64,000 nucleotides of DNA from an uncultured Amylibacter sp. (GCA_943846615.1 OX044354.1:1120359-1184358), one strand, 5' to 3'; shown: positions 52,216 to 61,078, counted from the first letter of the stretch. The notes: a model not told the origin generated them from the sequence alone. Numbers and translations: made by a program.

Positions 52216-54126
52216 ATGCACCGTACCGCACTTCTCTTTGGATTGATTTGTTTCATTCTTGTCGCTGCTGGCTCCTACTTTGGCGCGATCAGGGCAGTAG
52301 AGCATTTTCAACAAATCACCGAAGAACGCCTTGAAAAAGCTATCTTTTTATCTGGCGAGGAATGGGTGAATGTACGCGCCAACGGATTGCGGTTGAATTT
52401 AACCGGATTGGCGCCCGACGAAGCTGCGCGTTTTAAGGTGTTAGAATCAGTTGGAAAATTCGTTGATCCCAACCGCATTCGCGACAATATCACAATCCTA
52501 GAGGCCGCCGATTTAGAGCCGCCAAAGTTTTCTTTAGAAGCATTGCGCAATGAAGAGCGGGTTTCATTGATTGGCTTGATCCCAACCAAAACTGGTCGTG
52601 GACAGATATTAGAGGATGTGCAGGATATTTCTGGCCGCATCGAAGTGACCGACATGTTGGAAGAAGCGGATCATCCGTTGCCTAAAACATGGAACCAATC
52701 CTTGAAATTTGGTTTGGACAGTTTGGCGCTATTGCAGCGTGCGAAAATCAGTGTGACCGAGGATGTGGTAGTGGTTTCCGCCGTGACAGAATCCCAAGAG
52801 GAACGCACACGTGTTGAACAGACGTTATTAGAAGAACAACCCGAGGGCGTGCGTTTAGAGATGAATATTTCCGCGCCGCGCCCCGTGATTTCACCCTTCA
52901 CAATTCGTTTTGAATTAGAAGAAGGCGTGGCGACGCTGGATGGATGTTCGGCTGACACCCAGATCACAAAACAAAAGATCATTCGTGCAGCCAAGGCGGC
53001 GGGTATGGTACGCCCTGCCCTGTGCAACATCGGATTGGGTGTTCCAACACCAGATTGGGCGCGTGCGATTGAATTGTCCATTGCAGCCGTGTCCGATTTG
53101 GGCGGTGGCTCCCTGACATTTACGGACAGTGATGTTTCCTTGATCGCATCCCAAGATACGCCGCAACAAAAATTTGATACTGTGATTGGCAAGCTAGAAA
53201 ACAGTCTGCCGGAGCTGTTTTCATTGTCGGCATTTTTGCCCCCTAAACCCGTTATTGATGGTCAGACAGGTGAGATTGTAATACCCGATTTCACAGCAAC
53301 CCGCAGCCCAGAGGGCTTCGTTCAATTGCGTGGGCGACTACCGTCCGCCGTTGCCAAAACTGCGATTGAGACATATGCGAAATCATTGTTCGGGCACGAA
53401 GCAGTTTATGTGCAAACACGTTTGGACGAAAATTTACCCGATGGTTGGCCGATCCGCGTGTTAGGCGGACTGGAGGCATTGGCGCAATTGCACCACGGTA
53501 TTTTAGTGGTTCAACCCGAGGAGATCGAAGTGCGCGGCATTGCCGGTACTGATACCGCTGCGGGCGAAATATCCCGCATTTTGGCGGTACGTGTTGGTGC
53601 GCGAGAAGTATTCAAAATCAAAGTTGATGTTGACGAAAAATTGGTTAAGGAAAACCAGCCCATCACGCCAGAAAGCTGCGAGGCCGATATTAATTCGATC
53701 CTGACGGATTATAAAATTCAGTTTGACCCAGGCAAGGTCGTCATCAAGGGTGGCAGTAAATCCGTTGTGACTGCTATTGCAGATGTTTTACGCACATGCC
53801 CGAAGGTAAGGTTTGAAATTCAAGGCCATACAGACAGTTCTGGATCAGAAGAATTGAACCAAAACCTGAGCCAATCACGCGCAGAAGCTGTGTTGTCCGC
53901 GCTACTGACCCGCCGCATTCTGACATCGGGGTTGAAGGCAAAGGGTTATGGCTCTGCAGAGCCCATTGCAGATAATGCCACCGAAGAGGGGCGTGAAACG
54001 AACCGTCGTATCGTGTTCAAGTTGACCTCCACATTGGTGAAAGCCGCCCCCACAACAGACAAACCCGCAGATCAAGGTCCACAAACCATGAATGCAGATG
54101 ACATCAAAAGGAAACCAAACCCATGA
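52216..54126 (+). CDS. OmpA-family protein with BON-like repeats
   Basis: A 636-residue cell-envelope protein. An N-terminal signal anchor (LLFGLICFILVAAGSYFGAI) is followed by several BON-like repeats of about 60-80 residues (for example WVNVRANGLRLNLTGLAPDE, SPEGFVQLRGRLPSAVAKTA, EEIEVRGIAGTDTAAGEISR) and a C-terminal OmpA peptidoglycan-binding domain (residues about 500-605, VRFEIQGHTDSSGSEELNQN, LSQSRAEAVLSALL, GYGSAEPIADNATEEGRETN). It would link inner membrane to cell wall. The ATG at 52216 is chosen; an in-frame TTG at 52204 is upstream. It overlaps the next gene by 4 bp. Confidence 0.88.
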   Translation: MHRTALLFGLICFILVAAGSYFGAIRAVEHFQQITEERLEKAIFLSGEEWVNVRANGLRLNLTGLAPDEAARFKVLESVGKFVDPNRIRDNITILEAADLEPPKFSLEALRNEERVSLIGLIPTKTGRGQILEDVQDISGRIEVTDMLEEADHPLPKTWNQSLKFGLDSLALLQRAKISVTEDVVVVSAVTESQEERTRVEQTLLEEQPEGVRLEMNISAPRPVISPFTIRFELEEGVATLDGCSADTQITKQKIIRAAKAAGMVRPALCNIGLGVPTPDWARAIELSIAAVSDLGGGSLTFTDSDVSLIASQDTPQQKFDTVIGKLENSLPELFSLSAFLPPKPVIDGQTGEIVIPDFTATRSPEGFVQLRGRLPSAVAKTAIETYAKSLFGHEAVYVQTRLDENLPDGWPIRVLGGLEALAQLHHGILVVQPEEIEVRGIAGTDTAAGEISRILAVRVGAREVFKIKVDVDEKLVKENQPITPESCEADINSILTDYKIQFDPGKVVIKGGSKSVVTAIADVLRTCPKVRFEIQGHTDSSGSEELNQNLSQSRAEAVLSALLTRRILTSGLKAKGYGSAEPIADNATEEGRETNRRIVFKLTSTLVKAAPTTDKPADQGPQTMNADDIKRKPNP

Positions 54127-54431
54127 ACCGTGACGAACTGATTGGTGTAATCGCCCTTGCTTTCTTTCTGACATTTTTGTTGGGGTGGGTTTTGCGTTGG
54201 GCATATGGCGGATTGAACAAAATCAATTCATCCAACATGGGTGAAATCGATGATTTGGCAAACCGTTTGTATGAAATGGAGCAGGCCAAAGACAATGCAG
54301 AGACCCAGTTGCAGGAACGCGAATGGGAACTGACAAATCGTATTTCACAGGCAGAGGCCGAATTGGCCGCCGCGATGGAAGGTTTGGGCGCTGCGCGTCG
54401 CGAAGTTGAAGAATTGCGCGGCGAAGATTAA
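54123..54431 (+). CDS. Single-span membrane protein with coiled coil
   Basis: A 102-residue protein: one transmembrane helix (IGVIALAFFLTFLLGWVLRW) and a helical, heptad-like remainder (DLANRLYEMEQAKDNAETQL, QAEAELAAAMEGLGAARREV). It is coupled by an ATGA overlap to the OmpA-family gene and probably works with it in the envelope. It overlaps the convergent moaE by 4 bp. No known family recognised. Confidence 0.7.
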   Translation: MNRDELIGVIALAFFLTFLLGWVLRWAYGGLNKINSSNMGEIDDLANRLYEMEQAKDNAETQLQEREWELTNRISQAEAELAAAMEGLGAARREVEELRGED

Positions 54432-54868
54432 GTCCAGCGCGCTAAATCGTCTTCGTCTTCTGGCTTGGCGTCTACCCACGCGGTGCCTTGGGTGGAATGT
54501 TCTTTCTTCCAGAAAGGTGCGCGTGATTTTAGGTAATCCATGATATAATCAGCGGCTTCGAATGCGGCGCGACGATGGGGTGCGGAAACAGCGACCATCA
54601 TGATCTGTTGTCCCAATTCCAATTTTCCAAAACGGTGGATAATCCGCACGTCAATCAATCCCCAGCGTTTTCGTGCGGCCTGTTCAATCTGTTCCAGCGC
54701 CGCCGAGGTCATCGCGGGGTAATGTTCCAATTCGAGGGCATGTAGATCGCTGTCACCGCGCACCAATCCGGTAAAGCTGATAACTGCACCTGCGCTGCCG
54801 TCTGCGCCGCCGAGTTGCGCCAATTCCTGTGCCAAATCAAAATCAGCCTGTTGAACCAAAACCGCCAT
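54428..54868 (-). CDS. moaE: Molybdopterin synthase catalytic subunit MoaE
   Basis: A 146-residue large subunit of molybdopterin synthase, converting precursor Z (cPMP) to molybdopterin with thiocarboxylated MoaD. Features include GAVISFTGLVRGDSDLHALE, ALEQIEQAARKRWGLIDVRI, HRFGKLELGQQIMMVAVSAP, and HRRAAFEAADYIMDYLKSRA with the catalytic lysine region APFWKKE. It follows moaD by 1 bp on the same strand. Confidence 0.96.
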   Translation of the reverse strand: MAVLVQQADFDLAQELAQLGGADGSAGAVISFTGLVRGDSDLHALELEHYPAMTSAALEQIEQAARKRWGLIDVRIIHRFGKLELGQQIMMVAVSAPHRRAAFEAADYIMDYLKSRAPFWKKEHSTQGTAWVDAKPEDEDDLARWT

Positions 54869-54869
54869 T

Positions 54870-55121
54870 CTAACCGCCCGTCATCGGAGGGAAGAAGGCC
54901 ACTTCGCGGGCATTATCCAAGGGTGCGTCGAAATCCGTGAGTGTTTGATCGACGGCGACGCGCACGGCATCAAGATCGGAAAAGGCCAGATCGTAACGTT
55001 CTTCGCGGGTGCGAAGCTCTTTGATCAGATCGGCGACGGTTGCCGCGTTGGTTTCCACCATTTCGCTGGGTTCACCAATACGCTCACGAAGCCAAGCAAA
55101 GTACACTACATTCAAATTCAT
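54870..55121 (-). CDS. moaD: Molybdopterin synthase sulfur carrier subunit MoaD
   Basis: An 83-residue ubiquitin-fold protein whose C-terminal Gly-Gly (FFPPMTGG) is adenylylated and thiocarboxylated. MNLNVVYFAWLRERIGEPSE is a typical MoaD N-terminus. It overlaps pgsA by 4 bp and precedes moaE by 1 bp. Confidence 0.95.
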   Translation of the reverse strand: MNLNVVYFAWLRERIGEPSEMVETNAATVADLIKELRTREERYDLAFSDLDAVRVAVDQTLTDFDAPLDNAREVAFFPPMTGG

Positions 55122-55786
55122 TTCACATCACCTTTCAGATATGGCATCGCTTTGTTTAGGTAATCCAAACCTGTTACGAAGGTCAGGAGAGCGGCAAGCC
55201 ACAGTAATGTAATCCCTGCCCAGTATGACCACATCGCACCGTAATAATTCGTGCGAAGTCCGACCAAGTCGGTCTCTGTTCCAGCCAAAATTTGTCTAGC
55301 CAGATTGCCGTCCATGCCCTGCATCCGCATGCCTGCGTTATGTTCAAAAATGCCCTGCGCAAACAGCACCGAAATCGCGATCATTTGGATCGTTGTTTTC
55401 CATTTCGCGATTTTCGTGACCGCTAATTTTCCCGCGTTCTCACCCAAAAACTCGCGTAGGCCAGACACGAAAACTTCGCGGAGCAGAATCAACGTTGCCG
55501 GTGCCGCGATTGCGAATGTTAGGCCGTACAGACCGACAATTGCCAAGAACGCCAAAATCACCATCGCCTTGTCAGCAATAGGATCCAGCATCGTGCCAAA
55601 GGCGCTTTGTTGGTTCCATTTGCGTGCCAGATAGCCATCAAAATAATCGGTGATTGCAGCCCCGACAAACAGGATCAGGGCGACCCAATCCGCATAGGGA
55701 CGCGGCAAAGCCAAGAAAACCAGCACCACGGCGGGCGCCGCAAGCATACGAAATGTCGTGAGGATGTTTGGGATATTCCAGATCAT
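55118..55786 (-). CDS. pgsA: CDP-diacylglycerol-glycerol-3-phosphate 3-phosphatidyltransferase
   Basis: A 222-residue membrane enzyme of phosphatidylglycerol synthesis. The CDP-alcohol phosphatidyltransferase motif DG-x2-AR-x8-G-x3-D-x3-D is present as DYFDGYLARKWNQQSAFGTM followed by LDPIADKAM. About five transmembrane segments. The start IWNIPNILTTFRMLAAPAVV is typical. First gene of the pgsA-moaD-moaE set, 45 bp after uvrC. Confidence 0.95.
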   Translation of the reverse strand: MIWNIPNILTTFRMLAAPAVVLVFLALPRPYADWVALILFVGAAITDYFDGYLARKWNQQSAFGTMLDPIADKAMVILAFLAIVGLYGLTFAIAAPATLILLREVFVSGLREFLGENAGKLAVTKIAKWKTTIQMIAISVLFAQGIFEHNAGMRMQGMDGNLARQILAGTETDLVGLRTNYYGAMWSYWAGITLLWLAALLTFVTGLDYLNKAMPYLKGDVK

Positions 55787-55831
55787 GCGATTTTCCAGCT
55801 ACTACGTGTTGTCATTGGTGTAATCGAAACA

Positions 55832-57697
55832 TCAACCTTTGTCATGGAAGAAGTCATAGATCACCTGTGCCAATGCATTCGATAGGCCATCCACCGCCTT
55901 CAAATCCTTAAGCGAGGCACGCGATGCTGCCTTGGCCGATCCGAAGTGTGCGAGGATGGCGCGTTTCCGGGTGGCACCAACACCTGGCACATCGTCCAAT
56001 GTTGTGACGCCGATCGCCTTGGATCGTTTTGCGCGGTGTGTTGTGATGGCGAAGCGGTGCGCCTCGTCGCGCAGGCGTTGGATGAAATAGAGGACGGGAT
56101 CGTTGCGTTGTAGCGCAAAGACGGGTTTACCTGTGCGATAGAATTCCTCTTTGCCTTGGTCGCGATCCAAACCTTTAGCGACGCCGACGAAGGGGACGTC
56201 TTTGACCCCAAGAGCATCCAAGATTTCCGCGACTGCACTAACCTGCCCTGCGCCACCGTCGATTAGCAACAGGTCGGGCCAGTTTTCGCCTTGACGGTCT
56301 GAGTCTTCTTTGATCAATGCTTTGAAACGGCGCTCCAGCACCTCTTTCATCATACCGAAATCATCACCGGGGATCGTGTCTTCGGATTTGATGTTGAATT
56401 TGCGGTATGCAGATTTCATCAAACCATCGGGGCCAGAAACGATCATTGCGCCAACGGCGAATGCGCCTTGGATGTGGCTGTTGTCGTAAACCTCGACGCG
56501 TTGTGGTGGACCGCTTAGGTTCATCGCTTCGCCCAAGCCTTTCAGTAATTTCGCCTGTGTGGCACTCTCGCTCATTTTGCGGGCCAAACTTTCGCGGGCG
56601 TTGCGCTGGGCGTTTAACACCAGTTCCGCGCGCTCGCCGCGTTGGGGTTCGACAATTTCAACCTTGTTGCCGCGTTTGGTCGTAAGGGCGTCCGTCAACA
56701 AGTCGGCGTTCGCGACCGCGTTGGACACCAAGATCAATTTTGGTGGGTTTTTGTTGTCATAAAATTGGGCGAGGAAACTCTCCATCACCTCGTCTGCGTC
56801 AGCACCCGATGTGTTACGGGGGTAATATGCGTGGTTGCCCCAGTTTTGATGTGCGCGGATGAAGAAGACTTGGATGCAGGCCTGATCGCCGTCCATGTGT
56901 AATGCGACCACATCTGCCTCTGGTACTGTTTTGGGATTGATACCTTGGCTGGATTGCACGTTGGTCAGCGCACGGATGCGATCACGTAGTGCAGCGGCGC
57001 GTTCGAATTCCAATGCTTCGCTGGCTTCGGCCATTTCGCGAGCCATTGTTTCTTGGAATTCGGTGCTTTTACCTTGCAGGAATAGTCGTGCTTGGTTGAC
57101 TAATCCTTGGTATTCGTCCGCGCTGATTTTGCCGACGCAGGGTCCAGAGCAGCGGGCGATTTGGTATTGTAGGCATGGGCGCGTGCGCGTGGCGAAATCG
57201 CTGTCGGTGCAATTGCGCAGCAAGAAGATGCGCTGCAGGTGGTGCAATGTGCGGTTTACGGATGTGGCGGATGCGAAGGGGCCGAAGTATTCGCCATGCT
57301 TGCCTTTGCGTCCGCGATGTTTTGCGATTTTGGGGAAATCATGATTACCCGTGATGACAATACTGGGGAAGCTTTTGTCGTCGCGCAGCAAAACGTTATA
57401 GCGCGGTTTGAGTTGCTTGATCAGATTTTGTTCCAGCAACAATGCTTCTGTTTCGGTTTGGGTGGTTAGAAACATCATGCTGGTGGTGTTTGAAATCATC
57501 CGCCCGATACGCGCTGAATGGCCCGTTGGTTTGGCATAGTTTGAAACACGGTTTTTCAAATTACGCGCCTTGCCCACGTATAAAACGGCACCATTGGCAT
57601 CCAACATGCGGTACACCCCCGGACTACCATCCAAGGTACGAAGGTATCCCTTGATGACCTCGTGGCCTTTGGGCGTTTCTGTGGCGGTGTTGTTCAT
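55832..57697 (-). CDS. uvrC: Excinuclease ABC subunit C
   Basis: A 621-residue nucleotide-excision-repair nuclease, making both incisions around a lesion with UvrB. The GIY-YIG 3'-nuclease domain is at the N-terminus (SPGVYRMLDANGAVLYVGKA). It is followed by a cysteine cluster (CTDSDFATRTRPCLQYQIAR, CSGPCVGKI), the UVR domain, the RNase H-like 5'-nuclease region (RVEYDNS-type motif VEVYDNSHIQGAFAVGAMI and DLLLIDGGAGQVSA), and a C-terminal helix-hairpin-helix (LDDVPGVGATRKRAILAHFG). Likely cotranscribed with pgsA. Upstream lies a DnaA-box pair. Confidence 0.97.
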   Translation of the reverse strand: MNNTATETPKGHEVIKGYLRTLDGSPGVYRMLDANGAVLYVGKARNLKNRVSNYAKPTGHSARIGRMISNTTSMMFLTTQTETEALLLEQNLIKQLKPRYNVLLRDDKSFPSIVITGNHDFPKIAKHRGRKGKHGEYFGPFASATSVNRTLHHLQRIFLLRNCTDSDFATRTRPCLQYQIARCSGPCVGKISADEYQGLVNQARLFLQGKSTEFQETMAREMAEASEALEFERAAALRDRIRALTNVQSSQGINPKTVPEADVVALHMDGDQACIQVFFIRAHQNWGNHAYYPRNTSGADADEVMESFLAQFYDNKNPPKLILVSNAVANADLLTDALTTKRGNKVEIVEPQRGERAELVLNAQRNARESLARKMSESATQAKLLKGLGEAMNLSGPPQRVEVYDNSHIQGAFAVGAMIVSGPDGLMKSAYRKFNIKSEDTIPGDDFGMMKEVLERRFKALIKEDSDRQGENWPDLLLIDGGAGQVSAVAEILDALGVKDVPFVGVAKGLDRDQGKEEFYRTGKPVFALQRNDPVLYFIQRLRDEAHRFAITTHRAKRSKAIGVTTLDDVPGVGATRKRAILAHFGSAKAASRASLKDLKAVDGLSNALAQVIYDFFHDKG

Positions 57698-58012
57698 AAA
57701 ACCTGTTTGCCTGATTCTGTTAACGCCTGCACTGAATAGTTGAGCGAAACAAGGAATTTTCTGTCCACGAAACCTGTGGATAAGTCTGCGGATAAGTCAC
57801 GATCATAGCGAATTTTTTGTTTAAATCAGCCTACTTCTGTGATTTGCCCATTTTTTAGGCATAATGTAAGTGTTTGTTTTCAAATGAATAAAACTCTCGA
57901 TTGTCGCAAAGCATTGAAAACATTAAGGTTTTTTAACCGGATATTACAAAACCGTGACAAGGTGGACAACTTCGCTATGTTGCGGTGCAATATTTTTGCG
58001 AATTTGGAGGTG
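57698..58012. promoter_or_regulatory. A/T-rich gap upstream of uvrC, downstream of an SDR gene
   Basis: These 315 bp contain the uvrC promoter region (minus strand) and the tail of the next minus-strand transcript. They are A/T-rich. They hold a tandem 12-bp repeat with a DnaA-box match (57775-57798), and further left of the SDR stop an inverted ttaaggtt/aacc element (57923-57938). No protein or RNA gene is supported. No obvious terminator with T-run was found. Confidence 0.4.
57775..57798. repeat. Tandem 12-bp repeat containing DnaA-box sequence
   Basis: tgtggataagtc (57775-57786) is followed directly by tgcggataagtc (57787-57798), 11/12 identical. The first unit contains tgtggataa, the exact complement of the DnaA box ttatccaca. 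The second is an 8/9 match. The repeat starts 77 bp upstream of the uvrC ATG, in promoter position. Confidence 0.6.
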
Positions 58013-58795
58013 CTACGCCTCTTCTATGCCGCGCACATCTGCTGTTTTCCAACCCAAATGCTGACCACCGTCGACGCAAATCAATTGCCCCGTGACAGCG
58101 CTTGCGTCCAGAAAATATCCCAACGCGCCCAGTATATCATCTACGCTGGCACCGCGTTGTAAAATCGTATTTTTACGCTGTCCTTGGAAATGCTCCAAAC
58201 TTTGACGCGCACCCTGTAATGTCGGGCCCGGCCCTATGGCATTCACCCGCACGCGCGGCGCCAACGCCTGTGCAGCAGTTTGCGTTAGCGTCCACAGGGC
58301 ATTTTTCGCCAGAGAATACGTCATAAATTCAGGGGTGCGTTTGCGAACGCGTTGATCAACCACATTAATGATCGATGCCAGTGCCAGTGGTTCGCCATCA
58401 CTGCCCGTTTGGGGGCATTGCGCAGCAAACTTTTGCGTCAAAACGAACGGGGCGTGGAAATTCGAAGACATATGGCGATCCCAGCCATCATGTGTGGCTG
58501 TGTCGATATTATCATATTCGAAGATAGAAGCATTGTTTATTAGTACATCCAACTGTCCGACGGCATCTACCGCGCGATCAATTAATGTATCGGTCTGCTG
58601 GCGATCCGTCAGGTCGGCCTGAATCGCCACAGCCTGAACACCCAATGCCTTTGCGACATCGACAGTTTCTTGGGCCTTGGCGGTGTTGGTGGCGTAATGC
58701 ACAACAACGTTCGTGCCGCGCGCCGCCAGTTCCAGCGCCATTGCCCGACCCAGGCGATCGGCTCCACCGGTTATCAATGCAGCCTTATAGTTCAT
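58013..58795 (-). CDS. SDR-family reductase, FolM/pteridine-reductase-like
   Basis: A 260-residue Rossmann-fold enzyme with the pteridine-reductase-type cofactor motif TGGADRLGRAMALELAARG (the Arg favours NADPH), NNASIFEYD, the catalytic Tyr and Lys in FMTYSLAKNALWTLTQTA, and GPGPTLQGARQS followed by VTGQLICVDGGQHLGWK. It resembles FolM (dihydromonapterin/dihydrofolate reductase) and PTR1. The substrate is inferred from these motifs only. It is 10 bp downstream of the CaCA antiporter gene and probably cotranscribed. Confidence 0.85.
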   Translation of the reverse strand: MNYKAALITGGADRLGRAMALELAARGTNVVVHYATNTAKAQETVDVAKALGVQAVAIQADLTDRQQTDTLIDRAVDAVGQLDVLINNASIFEYDNIDTATHDGWDRHMSSNFHAPFVLTQKFAAQCPQTGSDGEPLALASIINVVDQRVRKRTPEFMTYSLAKNALWTLTQTAAQALAPRVRVNAIGPGPTLQGARQSLEHFQGQRKNTILQRGASVDDILGALGYFLDASAVTGQLICVDGGQHLGWKTADVRGIEEA

Positions 58796-58805
58796 TTTGT
58801 GATCC

Positions 58806-59744
58806 TTAGCTCAGCAACACGCAAATATAGGCAACGTAGCCCGCAAGGAATGCAATACCCCATGCCTTGTTCATTTTCCAACGTAGCATCACGAAAGGCG
58901 CCAACAACAATGTCGTGCCCAACATAATCCAAATATCCATCTGGAAAAATTCGGAATCTACAGGAAGCGGTCCAAAGAATGATGCAACACCCACAATCGC
59001 CAAAAGGTTGAACATATTAGAGCCCAATACGTTGCCAAAAGCAACGTCGCCTTCACGGCGAAAGCCAGCCATCACGGTTGTTGCCAATTCAGGTAAGCTG
59101 GTACCCAAGGCAACCAGCGTCAGGCCAATTACAGCCTCTGAAACACCAAAAGTGTTTGCGATACTTACGGCACCGTCGATCAAAAATTTCGCACCAAGTG
59201 GAAGGAAAATCAGACCCACAGCCAAGAAGGCAATCATTTTCCATGTTTCGATATCGGTTTCGCCAACTTCGTCTTCCAACTCTGCGCGTTTTTCACGGCT
59301 GGTTTGCGCGGCGCGATAGCTGGTAAACAACACCAGTGCCAAAACGCCCAACAATAGAACACCCTGCCAGATATATAGCGGCTGAGTATAGAAAATAGCG
59401 ATGGCGAAAACGGTTATGCCAATCAGGTATAAGAAATTTGCACGCGAACCCGCATCAGTACAACTGAGCCCCGTCAGTAACGCAGGAACACCCAAGACCA
59501 ACAAGACATTCGCAGTATTCGAACCAATCACATTACCCAGCGCCAATTCAGGTACACCGTCCAATGCGGATTGTATTGCGATTAATAACTCAGGTGCAGA
59601 TGTACCAAATGCCACCACGGTCAAGCTGACGATCAATGTCGGAATGCCGAGTTTCGCCGCCAAAGCCACCGCACCGCGCACCAATGTATCGCCGCCAATG
59701 AGCAGCAAAATCAGGCCTACGGCCACCAAAATCCAATCCATCAT
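58806..59744 (-). CDS. Calcium/sodium antiporter, YrbG type (CaCA family)
   Basis: A 312-residue membrane exchanger with two inverted repeats of five helices each. Alpha-repeat 1 is VVAFGTSAPELLIAIQSALD and GNVIGSNTANVLLVLG. Alpha-repeat 2 is LVALGTSLPELATTVMAGFR and GNVLGSNMFNLLAIVG. The acidic loop between (KRAELEDEVGETDIETWKM) is short. Two adjacent ATGs (59744, 59741) follow taaggggaa; either may be used. It overlaps the upstream 64-residue gene. Confidence 0.94.
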   Translation of the reverse strand: MMDWILVAVGLILLLIGGDTLVRGAVALAAKLGIPTLIVSLTVVAFGTSAPELLIAIQSALDGVPELALGNVIGSNTANVLLVLGVPALLTGLSCTDAGSRANFLYLIGITVFAIAIFYTQPLYIWQGVLLLGVLALVLFTSYRAAQTSREKRAELEDEVGETDIETWKMIAFLAVGLIFLPLGAKFLIDGAVSIANTFGVSEAVIGLTLVALGTSLPELATTVMAGFRREGDVAFGNVLGSNMFNLLAIVGVASFFGPLPVDSEFFQMDIWIMLGTTLLLAPFVMLRWKMNKAWGIAFLAGYVAYICVLLS

Positions 59745-59935
59745 TTCCCCTTAGACCCCTTATTTTTGCATCTGCAGTCCACCCCTTTGAACAGGAACGC
59801 CCCACAGGTTTCACATTTTCGCGCCTCTTCCACACGCGCATTACGTTTAAATTTCGGTAACTTCGGTAAGCGAAGCTTTCCGAAAATTCCTAAAATCATA
59901 ATGAAGATCAGAAAGAGAAGTACGACTTTGGACAT
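59741..59935 (-). CDS. Small membrane-anchored protein with cysteine-rich tail
   Basis: A 64-residue protein: one N-terminal transmembrane helix (VVLLFLIFIMILGIFG), a basic linker (KLRLPKLPKFKRNARVEEAR), and a zinc-ribbon-like tail KCETCGAFLFKGVDCRCKN with CxxC and CxC. It is translationally coupled to the antiporter gene. The function is unknown; similar small anchors with zinc knuckles exist in Rhodobacterales. Confidence 0.7.
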   Translation of the reverse strand: MSKVVLLFLIFIMILGIFGKLRLPKLPKFKRNARVEEARKCETCGAFLFKGVDCRCKNKGSKGK

Positions 59936-59972
59936 GAGAACTACTTAGGGTGAAATTACCTACTCTTCAAGC

Positions 59973-60767
59973 TTATTGACGCAAGTAAGTAATCCACGAA
60001 TTCCACGCATCTGGTGACCCAGCAAAAGCGTTCAGGTCAACCTTGCCTTTGATGCCGGGAACATTGCCTGTGCCGGTGTATTGCCACAGGGTCCAATGTT
60101 GGCGTGGATATGTTTCAGATGGATGCCCCGCAACCGAGCGCAGCCAAAAATCTGCACCCTGAACACGACCGATCTGATTGTCCGCATAAAAATCGACAGT
60201 GGTATAAATTAGAGGTCGGCGACCATAATGCGCGGTTACGATTTGGATGAACCGCGTCATTTCACGGCGTATGTGATTGGCCGCGGGTTTGCCCGGACAA
60301 TTACGAGATTGATGGTTCCATTCGATATCTAAAACGGGTGGCAAGGCCGTGCGATCGCGCGGGACGTTTTGGATGAACCAACGCGCCTGCTCTTCTGCAG
60401 TGCGACAGAAATAGTAGAAATGGTATGCGCCGTGGGGAACACCGCCACGCTGTGCCCCGCGCCAATTCTCCTTGAACTTCTCATCCAAGTGATCACCGCC
60501 TTCGGTGGCCTTTATATAGGCAAAACTGACACCAGATCGGCGAACAGAGAGCCAATCGATTTCGCCTTGGTATTTGGATATGTCGATGCCATGAATTGGA
60601 TAACGTCCTGGACGAATATCCTGCCAATCAAAGGGGTCTTCATCACTGAAACGCGGATAGACACCATTGTGGAAGCTCTGTGTGTCCTGCATTTGCGGCA
60701 CTGGTATATCGCGCGAGCCACAAGATATCAGCGCGCATAGGCACGCCATTAATAAGTATTTTTGCAT
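59973..60767 (-). CDS. Glycoside hydrolase family 25 lysozyme, lipoprotein
   Basis: A 264-residue protein with a lipoprotein signal (LMACLCALISC, lipidated Cys16) and a GH25 muramidase domain: IHGIDISKYQGEIDWLSVRR (first catalytic Asp), FAYIKATEGGDHLDEKFKEN, GAYHFYYFCRTAEEQARWFI, the acidic pair in LPPVLDIEWNHQ, and TLWQYTGTGNVPGIKGKVDL. It should cleave peptidoglycan from the inner face of the outer membrane or the periplasmic side. The ATG at 60767 is chosen; the frame open to 60956 is unconserved. No phage genes are adjacent. Confidence 0.9.
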   Translation of the reverse strand: MQKYLLMACLCALISCGSRDIPVPQMQDTQSFHNGVYPRFSDEDPFDWQDIRPGRYPIHGIDISKYQGEIDWLSVRRSGVSFAYIKATEGGDHLDEKFKENWRGAQRGGVPHGAYHFYYFCRTAEEQARWFIQNVPRDRTALPPVLDIEWNHQSRNCPGKPAANHIRREMTRFIQIVTAHYGRRPLIYTTVDFYADNQIGRVQGADFWLRSVAGHPSETYPRQHWTLWQYTGTGNVPGIKGKVDLNAFAGSPDAWNSWITYLRQ

Positions 60768-61005
60768 TATATATGCCCTGCTGCTGTTCGCTTTGCGCGA
60801 TTTAGGCCATTGAATCGAAACGCCACACAGAACGCAATGATTTAGTTGCCATTGGCTACGCGTCAAAAAAGAGCGAGGTAGGAAATTAGAAACCAATTCT
60901 GGGGTTTGGTTGCGGGACGGCGATTTAGGCACTATTTTCGAGATATGAATAGCCAATTACTCAATGCAGAGTTTATCCAAGCAGCTATTTTTATAAGTCA
61001 GGATG
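60768..61005. other. Gap between lysozyme gene and rRNA operon
   Basis: About 240 bp, moderately A/T-rich, that must contain the promoter of the lysozyme gene. I see no frame with support, no tRNA, and no convincing -35/-10 pair. Confidence 0.4.
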
Positions 61006-61031
61006 CAAAAAAGCCGCCTCGAGAGGCGGCG
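61006..61031 (-). terminator. Terminator of the rRNA operon
   Basis: On the minus strand the hairpin gccgcctc/gaggcggc is followed by six T. It lies about 50 bp beyond the 5S 3' end, with no tRNA gene between. Confidence 0.9.
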
Positions 61032-61078
61032 TAATTGTATTAGATCGTTAGTGAGCGTATTTGTTATATAACTTACTA

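Noticed and set aside
57923..57936. A possible CtrA site (two ttaa half-sites)
   Set aside because: The spacing is 6 bp rather than the required 7, and it lies by the 3' end of a gene.
57698..58012. The A/T-rich gap with DnaA-box repeats as the chromosome origin
   Set aside because: Only one exact and one near box, no neighbouring dnaA, hemE, parAB or rnpA genes. Without skew data an origin call is unsupported.
59973..60767. The GH25 lysozyme as a prophage remnant
   Set aside because: It has a lipoprotein signal and no phage, holin or integrase genes nearby.
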